Shown here: positions 25,768-34,877 of the stretch, one piece after another
Layout of the letters: each line of letters begins with the position of its first letter
Position numbering within the stretch: position 1 is the first letter of the stretch
DNA from: Candidatus Sulfopaludibacter sp. SbA3
GTDB taxonomy: Bacteria > Pseudomonadota > Alphaproteobacteria > Caulobacterales > Hyphomonadaceae
Reading direction: 5' to 3'
Assembly (NCBI GenBank): GCA_945913285.1
Contig: CAMEDD010000006.1
Coordinates: 1 to 64,000, forward strand
Length of the DNA: 64,000 bases
The notes under the pieces: model-generated
What the model was told of the DNA's origin: nothing
The model's input: the letters and a program-made list of their open reading frames with translations, nothing else
Databases searched by the model: none
Translations under genes and position numbers: made by a program

Positions 25768-26748
25768 TCAGCTAACCGGGCGATTTACGCCCGCCGCCGA
25801 ATAGATAGCATCGATCAGGGCCATGTTGGCGACTGCGTCCGCGCCGCCGGTCAGCGGGCTTGCCTTGCCCCACATCACATCGAGCAAGTGGGCTAGCTGG
25901 TAGTCGTAAGTCTTGTCTCCGGACACGCTGTACCGGTTGACGGACTTTCCGTGCCTCAGCGTGATCGAGTTTCCGAAACTGGGATGGAGCGGATTGCTCG
26001 CGAGCAGCAATCCGTCTGTGCCCTGAATGGCGAGCAGCGCCTTGAAGCGCTGTCCGGCCAGCATGGACGTATGGATCCTCGCCGTGGCGCCGCCCTCGAA
26101 CGTCAGATCGGCGGAGGTTTCGAGATCGACGCCGCGTCGTCCCACACGTGACGACGCGGCTGTGACGGTCGCTTGCGACCCTGCCACGTTGCGTGCCCAG
26201 TGGAGCGCATAGCACCCGAGGTCCATAAGTGCGCCGCCCCCCAGCGCGGGCTCGTGCCTCAGTTCGCCCGGCGTGTCCTTGATCGCGACCGAGAACTCGG
26301 CCTTGATCGCGCAGACGCGCCCGATGGCGCCGCTGCGAAGCTGGCGCAGGATTTCCTCGAACATCGGATGGAAGCGGTAGTGGAACGCTTCCACGAGCGG
26401 GCGCCCGGTGCGCCTCGCCGCTTCGGTCATCGCGCGCGCCTCGGCGGCGTTCATCGCGAAGGGCTTTTCACACAGCACCGCCTTGCCGGCTTCGAGCGCC
26501 GCGATCGTGAGGTCGGCATGCCGGTTCGGCGGCAGGGCATTATAGATGAGGTCTATGTCATCGCGCGCGATCAGCGCCTCATAACTCGCCGCGATATCGG
26601 GGATGCCGTGCGTGTCTGCAAAGCTGCGCGCCCGGCCGGGATCGCGGGCTGCGACGCAGATGATTTCGCAGTCAGCCCGCTTGCTTGCAGGCGTGATCAT
26701 TGCAAGCGGCGCGATCTTGGCGGCCCCCAGAATTCCAATGCGGATCAT
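25768..26748 (-). CDS. Gfo/Idh/MocA family oxidoreductase
   Basis: A 326-residue NAD(P)-dependent oxidoreductase of the glucose-fructose oxidoreductase type. The Rossmann start is IRIGILGAAKIAPLAM. The signature LCEKPFAMNAAEA carries the conserved E-K-P lysine, and the second domain has ALGGGALMDLGCYALHWAR, which includes the catalytic-region D-x-G. Members reduce or oxidise sugars, inositols, biliverdin or dihydrodiols. The form with ALMDLGCYALH resembles the dimeric dihydrodiol/xylose dehydrogenase branch. It ends directly against the fusion gene at 25767, converging with no gap. Substrate unknown. Confidence 0.9.
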   Translation of the reverse strand: MIRIGILGAAKIAPLAMITPASKRADCEIICVAARDPGRARSFADTHGIPDIAASYEALIARDDIDLIYNALPPNRHADLTIAALEAGKAVLCEKPFAMNAAEARAMTEAARRTGRPLVEAFHYRFHPMFEEILRQLRSGAIGRVCAIKAEFSVAIKDTPGELRHEPALGGGALMDLGCYALHWARNVAGSQATVTAASSRVGRRGVDLETSADLTFEGGATARIHTSMLAGQRFKALLAIQGTDGLLLASNPLHPSFGNSITLRHGKSVNRYSVSGDKTYDYQLAHLLDVMWGKASPLTGGADAVANMALIDAIYSAAGVNRPVS

Positions 26749-26954
26749 GTCATCTCCAGTATTTACGAGCCAAGTCGCGCAACATTACAGCTTGTGTAAA
26801 GAAAACCCGTCCTTCTGTTTACCCCGCAATAACGCGCCTTAATTGCTTTCTTCATTATGGGCCGAAAATAGTTCGTCGAAGTAACACTCCAGAAACCACC
26901 GGAGACCAGATTGGAAGCTGTCCCGAGGCCATTGATCCTAGGAGTGCCTTTGCC

Positions 26955-27380
26955 ATGATAGATGATCTCACAGCGCACATCGCTACAAGCAATGGTCTCG
27001 CGGACTCCGTTTCCCGCCGTGCACTCGGCATCGTCCTGAACAGCGCCGAGCGTCAGGGCAGCCCGCTTGCCGACGTGATCTTTCGCAGTATTCCCGGCGC
27101 GCGCGCACTCGCTGCGCAGACCGGACATGAGATCGGCGCTCCGACCGGCGACGTCGCCCGCCTGATCGAACAGACACCGGGCGGACGCCGCCGCGTCTCC
27201 CTCTCGATGATTTCCGCACTCCAGGATGCCGGCCTTGACCACAAGGCGATCGGCACGCTTCTGCCCTCGATCGGCAGCTGGATGCAGTCCGTATACGGCA
27301 TGAATGACTTTGGCCATTTGGGTGACCTGATTGGCCATGCGGGCGAGCCGTCCCGCAGAGAGGGGGTGCGCGCCGCATAA
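26955..27380 (+). CDS. Hypothetical protein, helical
   Basis: A 141-residue soluble protein opening with IDDLTAHIATSNGLADSVS, with a central GARALAAQTGHEI and a C-terminal IGTLLPSIGSWMQSVYG. It is mainly helical by composition and lacks cysteines, a signal peptide or catalytic motifs. I placed the start at the ATG at 26955; the open frame upstream of it is long but not protein-like. I do not recognise the family. It has its own terminator 79 bp downstream and a 200-bp upstream region, which suggests an independently regulated single gene. The lower-GC upstream stretch (about 26770-26900) is consistent with a promoter. Confidence 0.6.
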   Translation: MIDDLTAHIATSNGLADSVSRRALGIVLNSAERQGSPLADVIFRSIPGARALAAQTGHEIGAPTGDVARLIEQTPGGRRRVSLSMISALQDAGLDHKAIGTLLPSIGSWMQSVYGMNDFGHLGDLIGHAGEPSRREGVRAA

Positions 27381-27458
27381 CGCGCTGGTCCCGCGAAGCG
27401 AAGCTGACGCTGCCAAATCAAGACCCTTTGTGGTCATTCGCGTCGTTTCAGAGTTACC

Positions 27459-27489
27459 GGGCCGCCCTCAGGGGCGGCCCTTTTCTTTT
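27459..27489 (+). terminator. Rho-independent terminator
   Basis: A 9-bp stem (GGGCCGCCC/GGGCGGCCC, loop TCAG) followed by TTTTCTTTT on the plus strand, 79 bp downstream of the hypothetical gene ending at 27380. Confidence 0.88.
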
Positions 27490-27534
27490 GCGCTGCCGCC
27501 CGCTAGAGCGCAGGGGCTGCACGGGAGATATGGC

Positions 27535-27816
27535 ATGAGCGATACCCAACTGACCCGTCCGGACGAAGTGATTGCGCTGCGCCTGATCCAGGCCATCCGC
27601 GCCGACGCAGAAGCCGTCTGCACCCCGGACAAGGTGGACCTCGTCTCTGTGACCTTCGACGTGGCCGCCGCCGGCGCCGAGCCCTCGAACCTCACCTACA
27701 AGCCGCGAATTGACCGCAAGACGCGCACGATCCTCTTCACCGGCGGCTCTGCCGAAGGCACCAAGGGCACTGTGATGACCGCGACAGCCGTTTACCGGAT
27801 CACCCCGCGCGCCTGA
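27535..27816 (+). CDS. Small hypothetical protein
   Basis: A 93-residue soluble protein. The C-terminal half (SNLTYKPRIDRKTRTILFTGG and GTVMTATAVYRITPRA) reads like the last strands of a small beta-rich fold; hot-dog thioesterase is a guess I do not rely on. The ATG at 27535 begins immediately after a purine-rich stretch (ACGGGAGAT). It lies between a terminator and a decayed dehydrogenase. I cannot assign a function. Confidence 0.6.
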   Translation: MSDTQLTRPDEVIALRLIQAIRADAEAVCTPDKVDLVSVTFDVAAAGAEPSNLTYKPRIDRKTRTILFTGGSAEGTKGTVMTATAVYRITPRA

Positions 27817-27847
27817 GTTTGCCGGCACCAAACTCCCGAGCGAACCC

Positions 27848-28507
27848 ATGCCGACACGCTGATCACAGGTGCTAATCGCGGCATCGGCCTCGCCCTGGTG
27901 CGCGAATTCCAGGCGAAGGGACAGGCCGTCATCTCCGCGGCGCTCGGGCCGTCCGCCGCAACAGATCTGAAGACGACCGGCGCCGAACGACCTGCGCTGG
28001 ATGTCGCTGACCCGGCCTCGGTTGCCGCGCTCAGAGGTCGCCCGGTCGATATCCTGATAAACAATGCGGGTCTCGGCGACCGGGCCGACATGCCCCGGCT
28101 GGACTATGACCGCGTCAAGGAAATGCTCCGCGTCAACACCACCGCGCCGATCCGGGGGCTGGACGCGCTCACGCCGAACCTTGCCGCCGGGAAAAACAAG
28201 ATAGCGGCGGCGCTCTCCAGGCAGCCCGGATCGTTTCAGAACACCGAGTTGAGTTTCTGCCTCGCCTGACGCGTTTCCAAGGCCGGCCTGAACATGTGCC
28301 TGGGCACGGCGGCCCATGCGCTTCGCGCGCAGGGTATCGCGTTGCTTGCGCTGCATCCCGGCTGGGTGGAAGACCGACATGGGCGGCGAGGGTGCGCCGG
28401 TTGAGCCCGCAGACTGCGCCGCGGGTCTCTAAAAGGTGATTTCCGGTGCAGACCTGTCCCGCGAGCTGCGCTGCTTTGACGGGCAGAGCGAAACGCTGCC
28501 CTGGTAG
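27848..28507 (+). pseudogene. Short-chain dehydrogenase pseudogene
   Basis: Decayed SDR gene. The cofactor site LITGANRGIGLALVREF is present, but in a different frame from the ATG at 27848, so a frame change lies within the first 12 bases. DILINNAG follows. A TGA (28267-28269) stands exactly where the catalytic Tyr of Y-x-x-x-K should be, with RVSKAG intact after it. LHPGWVE is followed by an extra base near 28370, after which TDMGGEGAPVEPADCAAGL reads in the shifted frame. A TAA follows at 28430-28432. The natural end FDGQSETLPW and stop are at 28505-28507. Four separate lesions make it clearly non-functional. The original enzyme was an NAD(P)-dependent SDR of the C-factor-like type. Confidence 0.9.
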
Positions 28508-28512
28508 GCCGG

Positions 28513-31500
28513 TTACTCTGCCGCAGGAAGCACTTCGTCATTGTCCGCCTTTGGCGCGCGTGCTGGCGGCGGCTGCGACGGGCTGTAGTCCGGCTCGGCT
28601 TTCCGGCCCCTGTTGCGTGCAAGGATCGGTTCCAGTCTCGCCATCAACGGCGGGCTGAAACGCTCCCATTGCCGGGCTGACCAGCTGCTGACCCGGTACG
28701 GGACAAGCAACCAGGCCGGGGTGACCAGACAGATCAGGATCGTGGAGAAGGTTAGACCGCAGACCACGGCTGTGGCCAGCTGAACCCACCATTCCGAGCT
28801 GGCGCCGCCGAAATCGATCGCACCTTCTGCAAAGTCGATGTTCATCTGCAACATCATCGGGATCAGGCCCAGAATGGTCGTTGCCGTTGTCAGCAGGATC
28901 GGCCGCACGCGCTGGGCCGCTGTTGCAATAGCTGCTTCTTCCAACGGACGCCCGTCTGACCGAAGCCGGTTGAACGTGTCTATAAAGAGGATGTTGTGGC
29001 CCACGACCACACCGGCGAGGGCAATGACGCCCGTGCCGACCATCAGGATACTGATGTAAGGCATGAAAAGGTTGATCCCGACCAGCACGCCGGCTGTCGA
29101 CAGGATCACCGCCGAGAGCGTCAGGGCGACCTGGTAGAAGTTGTTGTACTCCCAGAGCAGGATCACTGCCATCATGAACAGGGCCGCAAGCGCCGCGCCC
29201 GCAAAGAAGGCGCCCGCATCCGCCGTGTCCTCATCGGCGCCTTCAAAGCGCACTTCCACGCCGGGCGGCAGGGTTTGCTCACTGAGCCACGCCTTCATCT
29301 CGGCCACGATGACGGCGCCCGTGCCTTGCTCTTTGGCGTTTGCCCTAATGTCGAGGACGCGCTTGCCGTCGCGCCGTTCGATCTGGCTGACGCGCGGCGC
29401 AGGTTCGCGCGTGACGAACAGGGCCAATGGCACGTTGCCTTGAGGCGTGGAAATCTTCAGTGTGTCGAGCGCCGAGGCCGAGCGCTCCCCTTCCGGGAAA
29501 CGCACACGGATGTCGACTTCTTCATTGGAATCGTCCGGACGGTAACGCCCGACCAGAACGCCGTTGGTGACGAGTTGTACCGCCGCGCCGATCTGGGCGA
29601 CGTCCACGCCGAACTTGCCGGCTTCGGCGCGGTCGACGGTCAGTTGGTATTCAACGCCCGGCAGGGGCCGCGAATCATCGATCTCGATGAGGTCGGCGCG
29701 CGCTTCCAGCCAAGTGCGGATCAGTGTTGCGGTCTTGTCGAGCGACTCGGAGTTCGTGCCCAGCAAGGCCACTTGAACGTCTTTGCCGCCTGGCGGTCCT
29801 TGTTCACGCGGCTTGATCTCGAACTTCAGCGCCGGAACTGCAGACAACCGTATACGGATGGCTTCCAGCGTTTTGCGCGCATCGTAGGGACCGTCAGACG
29901 TCGTGTTCAGGTCCACCAGCAGCTGCCCGATCGTGTCGAGCGGCACGCCGTTGACGCCGTCAAAGCTAAAACCGCCCCCGGATGAACCGGTCCGCGTCGA
30001 GATGGCCGTGATGCCATCAAGACCGGCAATTGCGGCTTCCGCCCGGCCCACTATTTCGGCCTTCTCGGCCGCCGAAAGGGCGCCCTGTGCCTGGACGAAC
30101 ACGTAAGTCTGTTCCGGCTCTATATCGAGGAAGAATTCGGTCTTGTGCTGTTCGGATCCGAACCAGATGAACACGCCAAGCACCACTGCAAATACGGCGC
30201 CGGTCGCCATCAGCGGGCGCCGCACGGTGGTCGAGATGATCTTCACATACGCGCCGATCCAACCTTTCGCCTGATGCGGGTCAGCGTTGGCGGCGAGCGC
30301 GGCGAGGTTTTCGTCCTTGCCCGCCGGGCGCCCACCGATCAGGGAGCCAAGCACCGGCATGAAGATCAGTGACACAATGAGGGCCGAGGTCAGCACGAAG
30401 ATCAGGGTGATCGGCAGGTAGGCCATGAACTTGCCGGGCATCGAGTTCCAGAACAGGAACGGCACGAAAGCGGCCAGCGTGGTCAGTGTCGAGCAGACGA
30501 CCGGCCAGAACATGTGCTTGCCGGAGCGCCGATAGGCCTCCACGGCGCTCATGCCTTCAGCCATTTTCCGGTCGGCATATTCGGTCACCACGATTCCGCC
30601 ATCGACCAGGATGCCGACCGCGATGACCATGCCGAACATCACCATCATGTTGATCGTGTACCCGAACGCGCCGAGACCAAGGAAGGCGATCACGAAAGAG
30701 GACGGGATCGAGAGGCCAACCAGCAGCGCCGAGCGCCAGCCGAGCGAGGCAATCACGATGATCATCACCAGCGCCACGGCAGCAATCAGTGAGCTTTCGA
30801 GTTCGCCGAGCTGCGAGCCGATCATCTCGGACGCGTCCGATGTCACTTCGGCGCGCACGGTTGCCGGCCAGGCCTTGCTCTCGTCATTGATGGCGGCGCG
30901 CACGCTGTTGGCGGTGTCGAGAATGTTGGCGCCCGTGCGCTTGACCACTTCGATCAGCAGGGCCTTCTCGCCGTTGAACGTTGCATACCCGGTCGCGTCC
31001 TTGAACGTGCGGCGTACTTCGGCGAGGTCGCCCAGCGTCACCACCGCGTTTTCCGTCCGCTTGATCGGCAGGCTCAGTGCGTCAGCGCCGGTGCGAATGA
31101 TGCCGGGCACCTTCACCGCAAAGCTGCCCTGTCCGGTATCGATCAGGCCTGCCGGGATCAGCTGGTTGTTCGCGTTAATGACCGCGAAGATTTCCTGGTA
31201 AGAGATGTTGTAGGTTTCGAGCTTCACCGGATCGATGACGATCTCGAGCAGCTCTTCGCGTTTGCCGAGGACGCGGGCCTCGAGAATGCCCGGGTCGGAC
31301 TCGAGCCGATCCTTCAGGTCTTCGGCAATACGTGCAAGGCCGCGCTCGGGCGCGTCGCCATAAATGTTGATGACCATTACCGGGAACTGCGCGGCGTTGG
31401 CTTCCGAGATGATCGGCTCGCGCGCATCCACCGGGAAGAAGCGCTTGGCCATATCGACCTTGTCTTTGACGTCGAGCACTGCCTGATCGACGTCCACGTC

Positions 31501-31794
31501 GATCTCGAACTCGAGGAAGATCTGGGCTGCGCCTTCGGTGGCGGTCGAGTTGAAGGTCTTCAGGCCTTCCAGCGCCTGGATTTCCTGTTCTATTGGGCGC
31601 ACGAGCAGGCGCTCGGCATCCTCCGGCGTCACGCCCGCGAGCGGAACGGTGATGGCCACAAACGGAATTGGAATGTCCGGGTCTGCTTCCTTCGGCAGGG
31701 ACATGTAGGTCGCGGTGCCTGCCAGAATGGCACACACGAGGATGGCAACCACCATCCTCGCCCGGTCGATGGCGCCATCAATAAGGCCGGTCAT
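28513..31794 (-). CDS. RND efflux transporter, permease subunit
   Basis: A 1093-residue inner-membrane proton-driven pump of the AcrB/MexF type. There are twelve membrane segments in two halves with two large periplasmic loops. The start (ARMVVAILVCAILAGTATYM) and PLAGVTPEDAERLLVRPIE are typical. In TM4 the proton-relay motif reads VGILVDGGIVVTEY, so the first Asp is kept and the second position is Gly rather than the Asp of AcrB. The C-terminal tail after the last segment is Pro-rich. It overlaps the adaptor gene by 4 bp (ATGA). No outer-membrane channel gene is adjacent, so a shared TolC-like protein is implied. Substrate unknown. Confidence 0.93.
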   Translation of the reverse strand: MTGLIDGAIDRARMVVAILVCAILAGTATYMSLPKEADPDIPIPFVAITVPLAGVTPEDAERLLVRPIEQEIQALEGLKTFNSTATEGAAQIFLEFEIDVDVDQAVLDVKDKVDMAKRFFPVDAREPIISEANAAQFPVMVINIYGDAPERGLARIAEDLKDRLESDPGILEARVLGKREELLEIVIDPVKLETYNISYQEIFAVINANNQLIPAGLIDTGQGSFAVKVPGIIRTGADALSLPIKRTENAVVTLGDLAEVRRTFKDATGYATFNGEKALLIEVVKRTGANILDTANSVRAAINDESKAWPATVRAEVTSDASEMIGSQLGELESSLIAAVALVMIIVIASLGWRSALLVGLSIPSSFVIAFLGLGAFGYTINMMVMFGMVIAVGILVDGGIVVTEYADRKMAEGMSAVEAYRRSGKHMFWPVVCSTLTTLAAFVPFLFWNSMPGKFMAYLPITLIFVLTSALIVSLIFMPVLGSLIGGRPAGKDENLAALAANADPHQAKGWIGAYVKIISTTVRRPLMATGAVFAVVLGVFIWFGSEQHKTEFFLDIEPEQTYVFVQAQGALSAAEKAEIVGRAEAAIAGLDGITAISTRTGSSGGGFSFDGVNGVPLDTIGQLLVDLNTTSDGPYDARKTLEAIRIRLSAVPALKFEIKPREQGPPGGKDVQVALLGTNSESLDKTATLIRTWLEARADLIEIDDSRPLPGVEYQLTVDRAEAGKFGVDVAQIGAAVQLVTNGVLVGRYRPDDSNEEVDIRVRFPEGERSASALDTLKISTPQGNVPLALFVTREPAPRVSQIERRDGKRVLDIRANAKEQGTGAVIVAEMKAWLSEQTLPPGVEVRFEGADEDTADAGAFFAGAALAALFMMAVILLWEYNNFYQVALTLSAVILSTAGVLVGINLFMPYISILMVGTGVIALAGVVVGHNILFIDTFNRLRSDGRPLEEAAIATAAQRVRPILLTTATTILGLIPMMLQMNIDFAEGAIDFGGASSEWWVQLATAVVCGLTFSTILICLVTPAWLLVPYRVSSWSARQWERFSPPLMARLEPILARNRGRKAEPDYSPSQPPPARAPKADNDEVLPAAE

Positions 31795-32876
31795 GGGCGA
31801 GCTCCGCCTTGTGCCACGGGACGCACTTTCACTCCTTCGTTCAGGTAATCCTGTCCGATCGCGATCAGCGTCGCCTTTTCCGGTAGCCCGGTCACCCAGG
31901 CGCCCTCCGGTGTTTCATCAATCACCTGGATGGGGGTAAACGCGACCGTATTGTCGGCCAGAACCTGACGCACGCCCAATTGCCCGGAGTCGGACAACGT
32001 GAACAGCGAGCGCGCAACCAGCGTGGCCGCAACATCGCCAGCAGGCACATTCAACGTGGCTGTCACGCCGGCCGCGACGGTGGCATCGCCGGCCTCGATT
32101 TCCGCTTCAATCGGGAAGGTGCGTGTCTGCTGGCTTGCCGTGCGGGCCACGTAGCGCAGCTTGGCCTTGAACGTGCGTCCATCGGCGAGGCGCACGGTCG
32201 ATGCCATGCCCGGCTTGAGAAGTCCTGCCTGGGCCTCGGTGATTTCAGCCGACACGATGACGGGATCGAGGTCCACCAGCAGGCCGCAGGGCGAGCCTGG
32301 GCCCAGATAATCGCCCGCTTCGGCAAGGCGTTCTTCGAACACACCGTCAAACGGGGCGCGGATCTGGGTGCGGCCGAGTTCAACGCGGGCTGCATTCAGC
32401 GCCGCCTCAGCCGCGTCGAGGGTGGCGCGGGCAGAGGCTTCGCGATTGGCCGGTGTCAGGCCTTTGGCGGCGAGAGATTCAGCGGCTTCAAATTCGATCT
32501 TGGCCGAGTTGCGGTTGGCTTCGGCTTCCTTGACACGGGCGCTGCGGGCTTCGACGTCGAGGGCGCAGAGAAGGGTGCCCTTTTTCACGAACGTGCCTTC
32601 GCGCACCGGCGTCGAGGTCACGGTGCCCGCCGTGCCGGATTTCACGGTGACGGCTTTGTCCGGCGCGGTGCGCCCTTTTGCCCCAAGCTGCAGGGGGTGT
32701 GTCCTGCTCTCCGAAGTGATCACCACCGCGTCTATTTCGGTGGCCGGATCGACGACGGCGGCAGGCGTCACCTCTGCGCTAAGGCTTCCGCGCATCAGGC
32801 TGCGGATACCAAAATAGCCAACGATTACAGCCAGGATGACGGCTGCGATAACAGCGGAACGGTTCAAGGGGCGCAC
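31791..32876 (-). CDS. RND efflux periplasmic adaptor (membrane fusion protein)
   Basis: A 361-residue adaptor linking the RND permease to an outer-membrane channel. It has an N-terminal anchor (VIAAVILAVIVGYFG), a biotinyl-lipoyl half-motif (VKSGTAGTVTSTPVREGTFVKKGTLL), a coiled coil around residues 110-170, and GRTQIRAPFDGVFEERLAEAGDYL at its return. I chose GTG at 32876 because a good -10/-35 pair lies just upstream and would fall inside the longer reading frame. ATG starts at 32945, 32927 or 32912 are possible alternatives. It overlaps the downstream permease by 4 bp, so both form an operon. Confidence 0.85.
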   Translation of the reverse strand: MRPLNRSAVIAAVILAVIVGYFGIRSLMRGSLSAEVTPAAVVDPATEIDAVVITSESRTHPLQLGAKGRTAPDKAVTVKSGTAGTVTSTPVREGTFVKKGTLLCALDVEARSARVKEAEANRNSAKIEFEAAESLAAKGLTPANREASARATLDAAEAALNAARVELGRTQIRAPFDGVFEERLAEAGDYLGPGSPCGLLVDLDPVIVSAEITEAQAGLLKPGMASTVRLADGRTFKAKLRYVARTASQQTRTFPIEAEIEAGDATVAAGVTATLNVPAGDVAATLVARSLFTLSDSGQLGVRQVLADNTVAFTPIQVIDETPEGAWVTGLPEKATLIAIGQDYLNEGVKVRPVAQGGARP

Positions 32877-32898
32877 TTTCGAGGGAGGATAAAACTGT

Positions 32899-32927
32899 AA
32901 TATAGCGTACATTGACGCGAGAGTCAT
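32899..32927 (-). promoter_or_regulatory. Candidate promoter of the RND operon
   Basis: On the minus strand ATGACT (-35) and TATATT (-10) are 17 bp apart. The -10 sits within TGTACGCTATATTACA, whose ends (TGTA and TACA) are inverted, so a repressor could overlap it. The start would be about 16 nt before the GTG at 32876. Confidence 0.45.
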
Positions 32928-33039
32928 CTTTCGCGCCAGCAGCAATTAAGCCGGAAGCCCTTTCCGCCCAGCGAAGAACCGGCGGATTATGGTTAAGGCC
33001 GTGTCGGTTGACCTTCAGGCTTGCCTTGTTTTCCGAGCG

Positions 33040-34536
33040 TTATGTCGCTGAAACCGGCGGTTTGCGGTCTGCCCAGGGCCGGGCTGCCTCGAGTTCGAGC
33101 GCGAGTTCGAAGAGCAGTGCATCGTCGCCCTTCCGGCCCGAGAACATCGCCCCGATCGGCAGGCCGGAGGGTGACCAGGCGAGCGGTACGCTCATCGACG
33201 CTGCGCCCGCCACGTTCATGGGGGCGGTGTAGGACGCAAAGCCCAGCACCCGTTCCATCAGCGTGTCATAGTCTGCGTCGGGGGCCTGGTCGCCGATGGG
33301 TACGGCCGGGCTGCCTGTTACCGGCGACAGGATCACGTCCAGCGACCCAAACATCGCGTGATACACACTCTCGAACGCCAGCAGGTAGCCGATGGCGGCT
33401 GGAAGATCGCCGATCCGCCGCGCCGCCATGCCGCCAAGGCCCAGCGTCCAGGGCTCGACGATCTCCGGCCCGATGGGTTTGCCCGAAAAGGCCGCCACCT
33501 GCTGCGCAAATTGCCCGGCGCCCGCGGCCCAGTAGAGAAGGAAGGCATCGGTCAGCTTTACCCCGTCGATCGGCATCGTGAAGTCGATCACCGTGTGGCC
33601 AAGGTCGCGGCAAAGCTGAGCGGCCGCCTCGGTCGCGGCGCGTGTGTCCGGATGCAGCGGCGTGCCGGTGGTCGGCTCCGGCGCAAAGCCGATCCGCAGA
33701 CGGCGCTTGAGCGGCGCGGTCTCGCCCAGCGGCGGATAGGCGCCGTCATTCGCTTCCGCCGCGCGAAACAGCGCGATGGAATCGCGCACGCTGATGGTCA
33801 CGGCATGGTTCACTGAAATCTGCAGCGGCGGCGCGTTCCCGAGCTCACTGTAAGGCAAGCGGTCACGCGAAGGTTTGAGGCCGAACACGCCGCACGTCGA
33901 TGCCGGAATCCGGATCGAGCCGCCGCCATCGCTCGCATGCGCAAACGGCACCACCCTTGCGGCGACCAGCGCTGCAGCGCCGCCGGACGATCCGCCCGGA
34001 AAACGCGACACATCCCACGGATTGCGTGTCGGCCCGTTCGACAACGGCTCCGTCGACGAGATCAACCCCGCCTCCGGTGTCGCCGATTTGCCGAGCGAGA
34101 CGATGCCCGCGCCGCGCCATTTTCTGGCAAACGGGTTGTCTTCGGTTGCTATGTGCCCGGCCAGACCCCGGCTGCCCGCCAGCGTCGGCGCGCCGCGCCA
34201 GTCGATCAGGTCCTTGATGAAACTCGGCACACCGGCGAACGCACCCGACAGCAATCCGGCGGCATCCGAGCGGGCGACCTCGAAAGTCTCCGTCACGATG
34301 GCGTTGATCCGCGGCTCCACGGCGTTGGCGCGGGCCACTGCAGCTTCCACTTGCTCAAGCGCGGTGGTCTCACCGGCGGCGATCCCCGCGGCCATCGCGG
34401 TTCCGTCGGCATAGGTTGGAACCGTGCGGGCCGCCGGAGCATCGGCAACCTCTTCCTTCGGCGCACGTGAGCAGGCGGCCAGCGCCACGGCCGCGGCGCT
34501 GCCGGCCAACATGGCGCGGCGGGATAGTTTAAGCAT
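33040..34536 (-). CDS. Amidase-signature family lipoprotein, Tat-type signal
   Basis: A 498-residue amidase of the Ser-cisSer-Lys class that hydrolyses carboxamides. The signal begins KLSRRAML with a twin arginine and ends in a lipobox (LAAC, Cys22), so export folded through Tat and lipid anchoring are predicted. The triad is visible: Lys108 in VPSFIKDL, Ser183/184 in FPGGSSGG and nucleophile Ser207 in DGGGSIRIP. Length is normal. Substrate unknown; peptide amides and aryl amides are usual in the family. Divergent from the small gene at 34683. Confidence 0.9.
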   Translation of the reverse strand: MLKLSRRAMLAGSAAAVALAACSRAPKEEVADAPAARTVPTYADGTAMAAGIAAGETTALEQVEAAVARANAVEPRINAIVTETFEVARSDAAGLLSGAFAGVPSFIKDLIDWRGAPTLAGSRGLAGHIATEDNPFARKWRGAGIVSLGKSATPEAGLISSTEPLSNGPTRNPWDVSRFPGGSSGGAAALVAARVVPFAHASDGGGSIRIPASTCGVFGLKPSRDRLPYSELGNAPPLQISVNHAVTISVRDSIALFRAAEANDGAYPPLGETAPLKRRLRIGFAPEPTTGTPLHPDTRAATEAAAQLCRDLGHTVIDFTMPIDGVKLTDAFLLYWAAGAGQFAQQVAAFSGKPIGPEIVEPWTLGLGGMAARRIGDLPAAIGYLLAFESVYHAMFGSLDVILSPVTGSPAVPIGDQAPDADYDTLMERVLGFASYTAPMNVAGAASMSVPLAWSPSGLPIGAMFSGRKGDDALLFELALELEAARPWADRKPPVSAT

Positions 34537-34682
34537 GTCGATCCTCCCCGGATTCCGATTGGGTGCATCGTGGCTTTCAGCAGGGCCGCGCGCAAGTCCC
34601 GCTCAAAGGCCGGCCATTTCGGCGACTGCGAATTTTCGGAGGGAGGCCCACCTTCCGGGAGTGAGGACGCGGCATCCACCCA

Positions 34683-34877
34683 ATGGACCATCTCAATGCC
34701 ATTGCAAGGCAGCATCTGGCCGATCAGGAAGCGGCCCGGCAGGCGGCTGCGGCCGGGCCTGCTGGCCCGCCAGAGCTCGAGGCGCCCATCCTGTCCAGTT
34801 GGTTTTACGCCGGCGCCATCGGCGGATTCCTGGTCCGGGGGCTGACGCTCTTGTTTGGCGTTGGCCGCAAGGCCTAG
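34683..34877 (+). CDS. Very small membrane protein, tentative
   Basis: A 64-residue frame with an Ala/Glu-rich helical N-terminus and one C-terminal hydrophobic segment (WFYAGAIGGFLVRGLTLLFG) ending in RKA. The layout suits a small tail-anchored membrane protein, but there is no convincing ribosome site and no recognisable family. It overlaps the 3' end of sodC by 4 bp in convergent orientation. Medium to low certainty that it is a gene. Confidence 0.45.
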   Translation: MDHLNAIARQHLADQEAARQAAAAGPAGPPELEAPILSSWFYAGAIGGFLVRGLTLLFGVGRKA

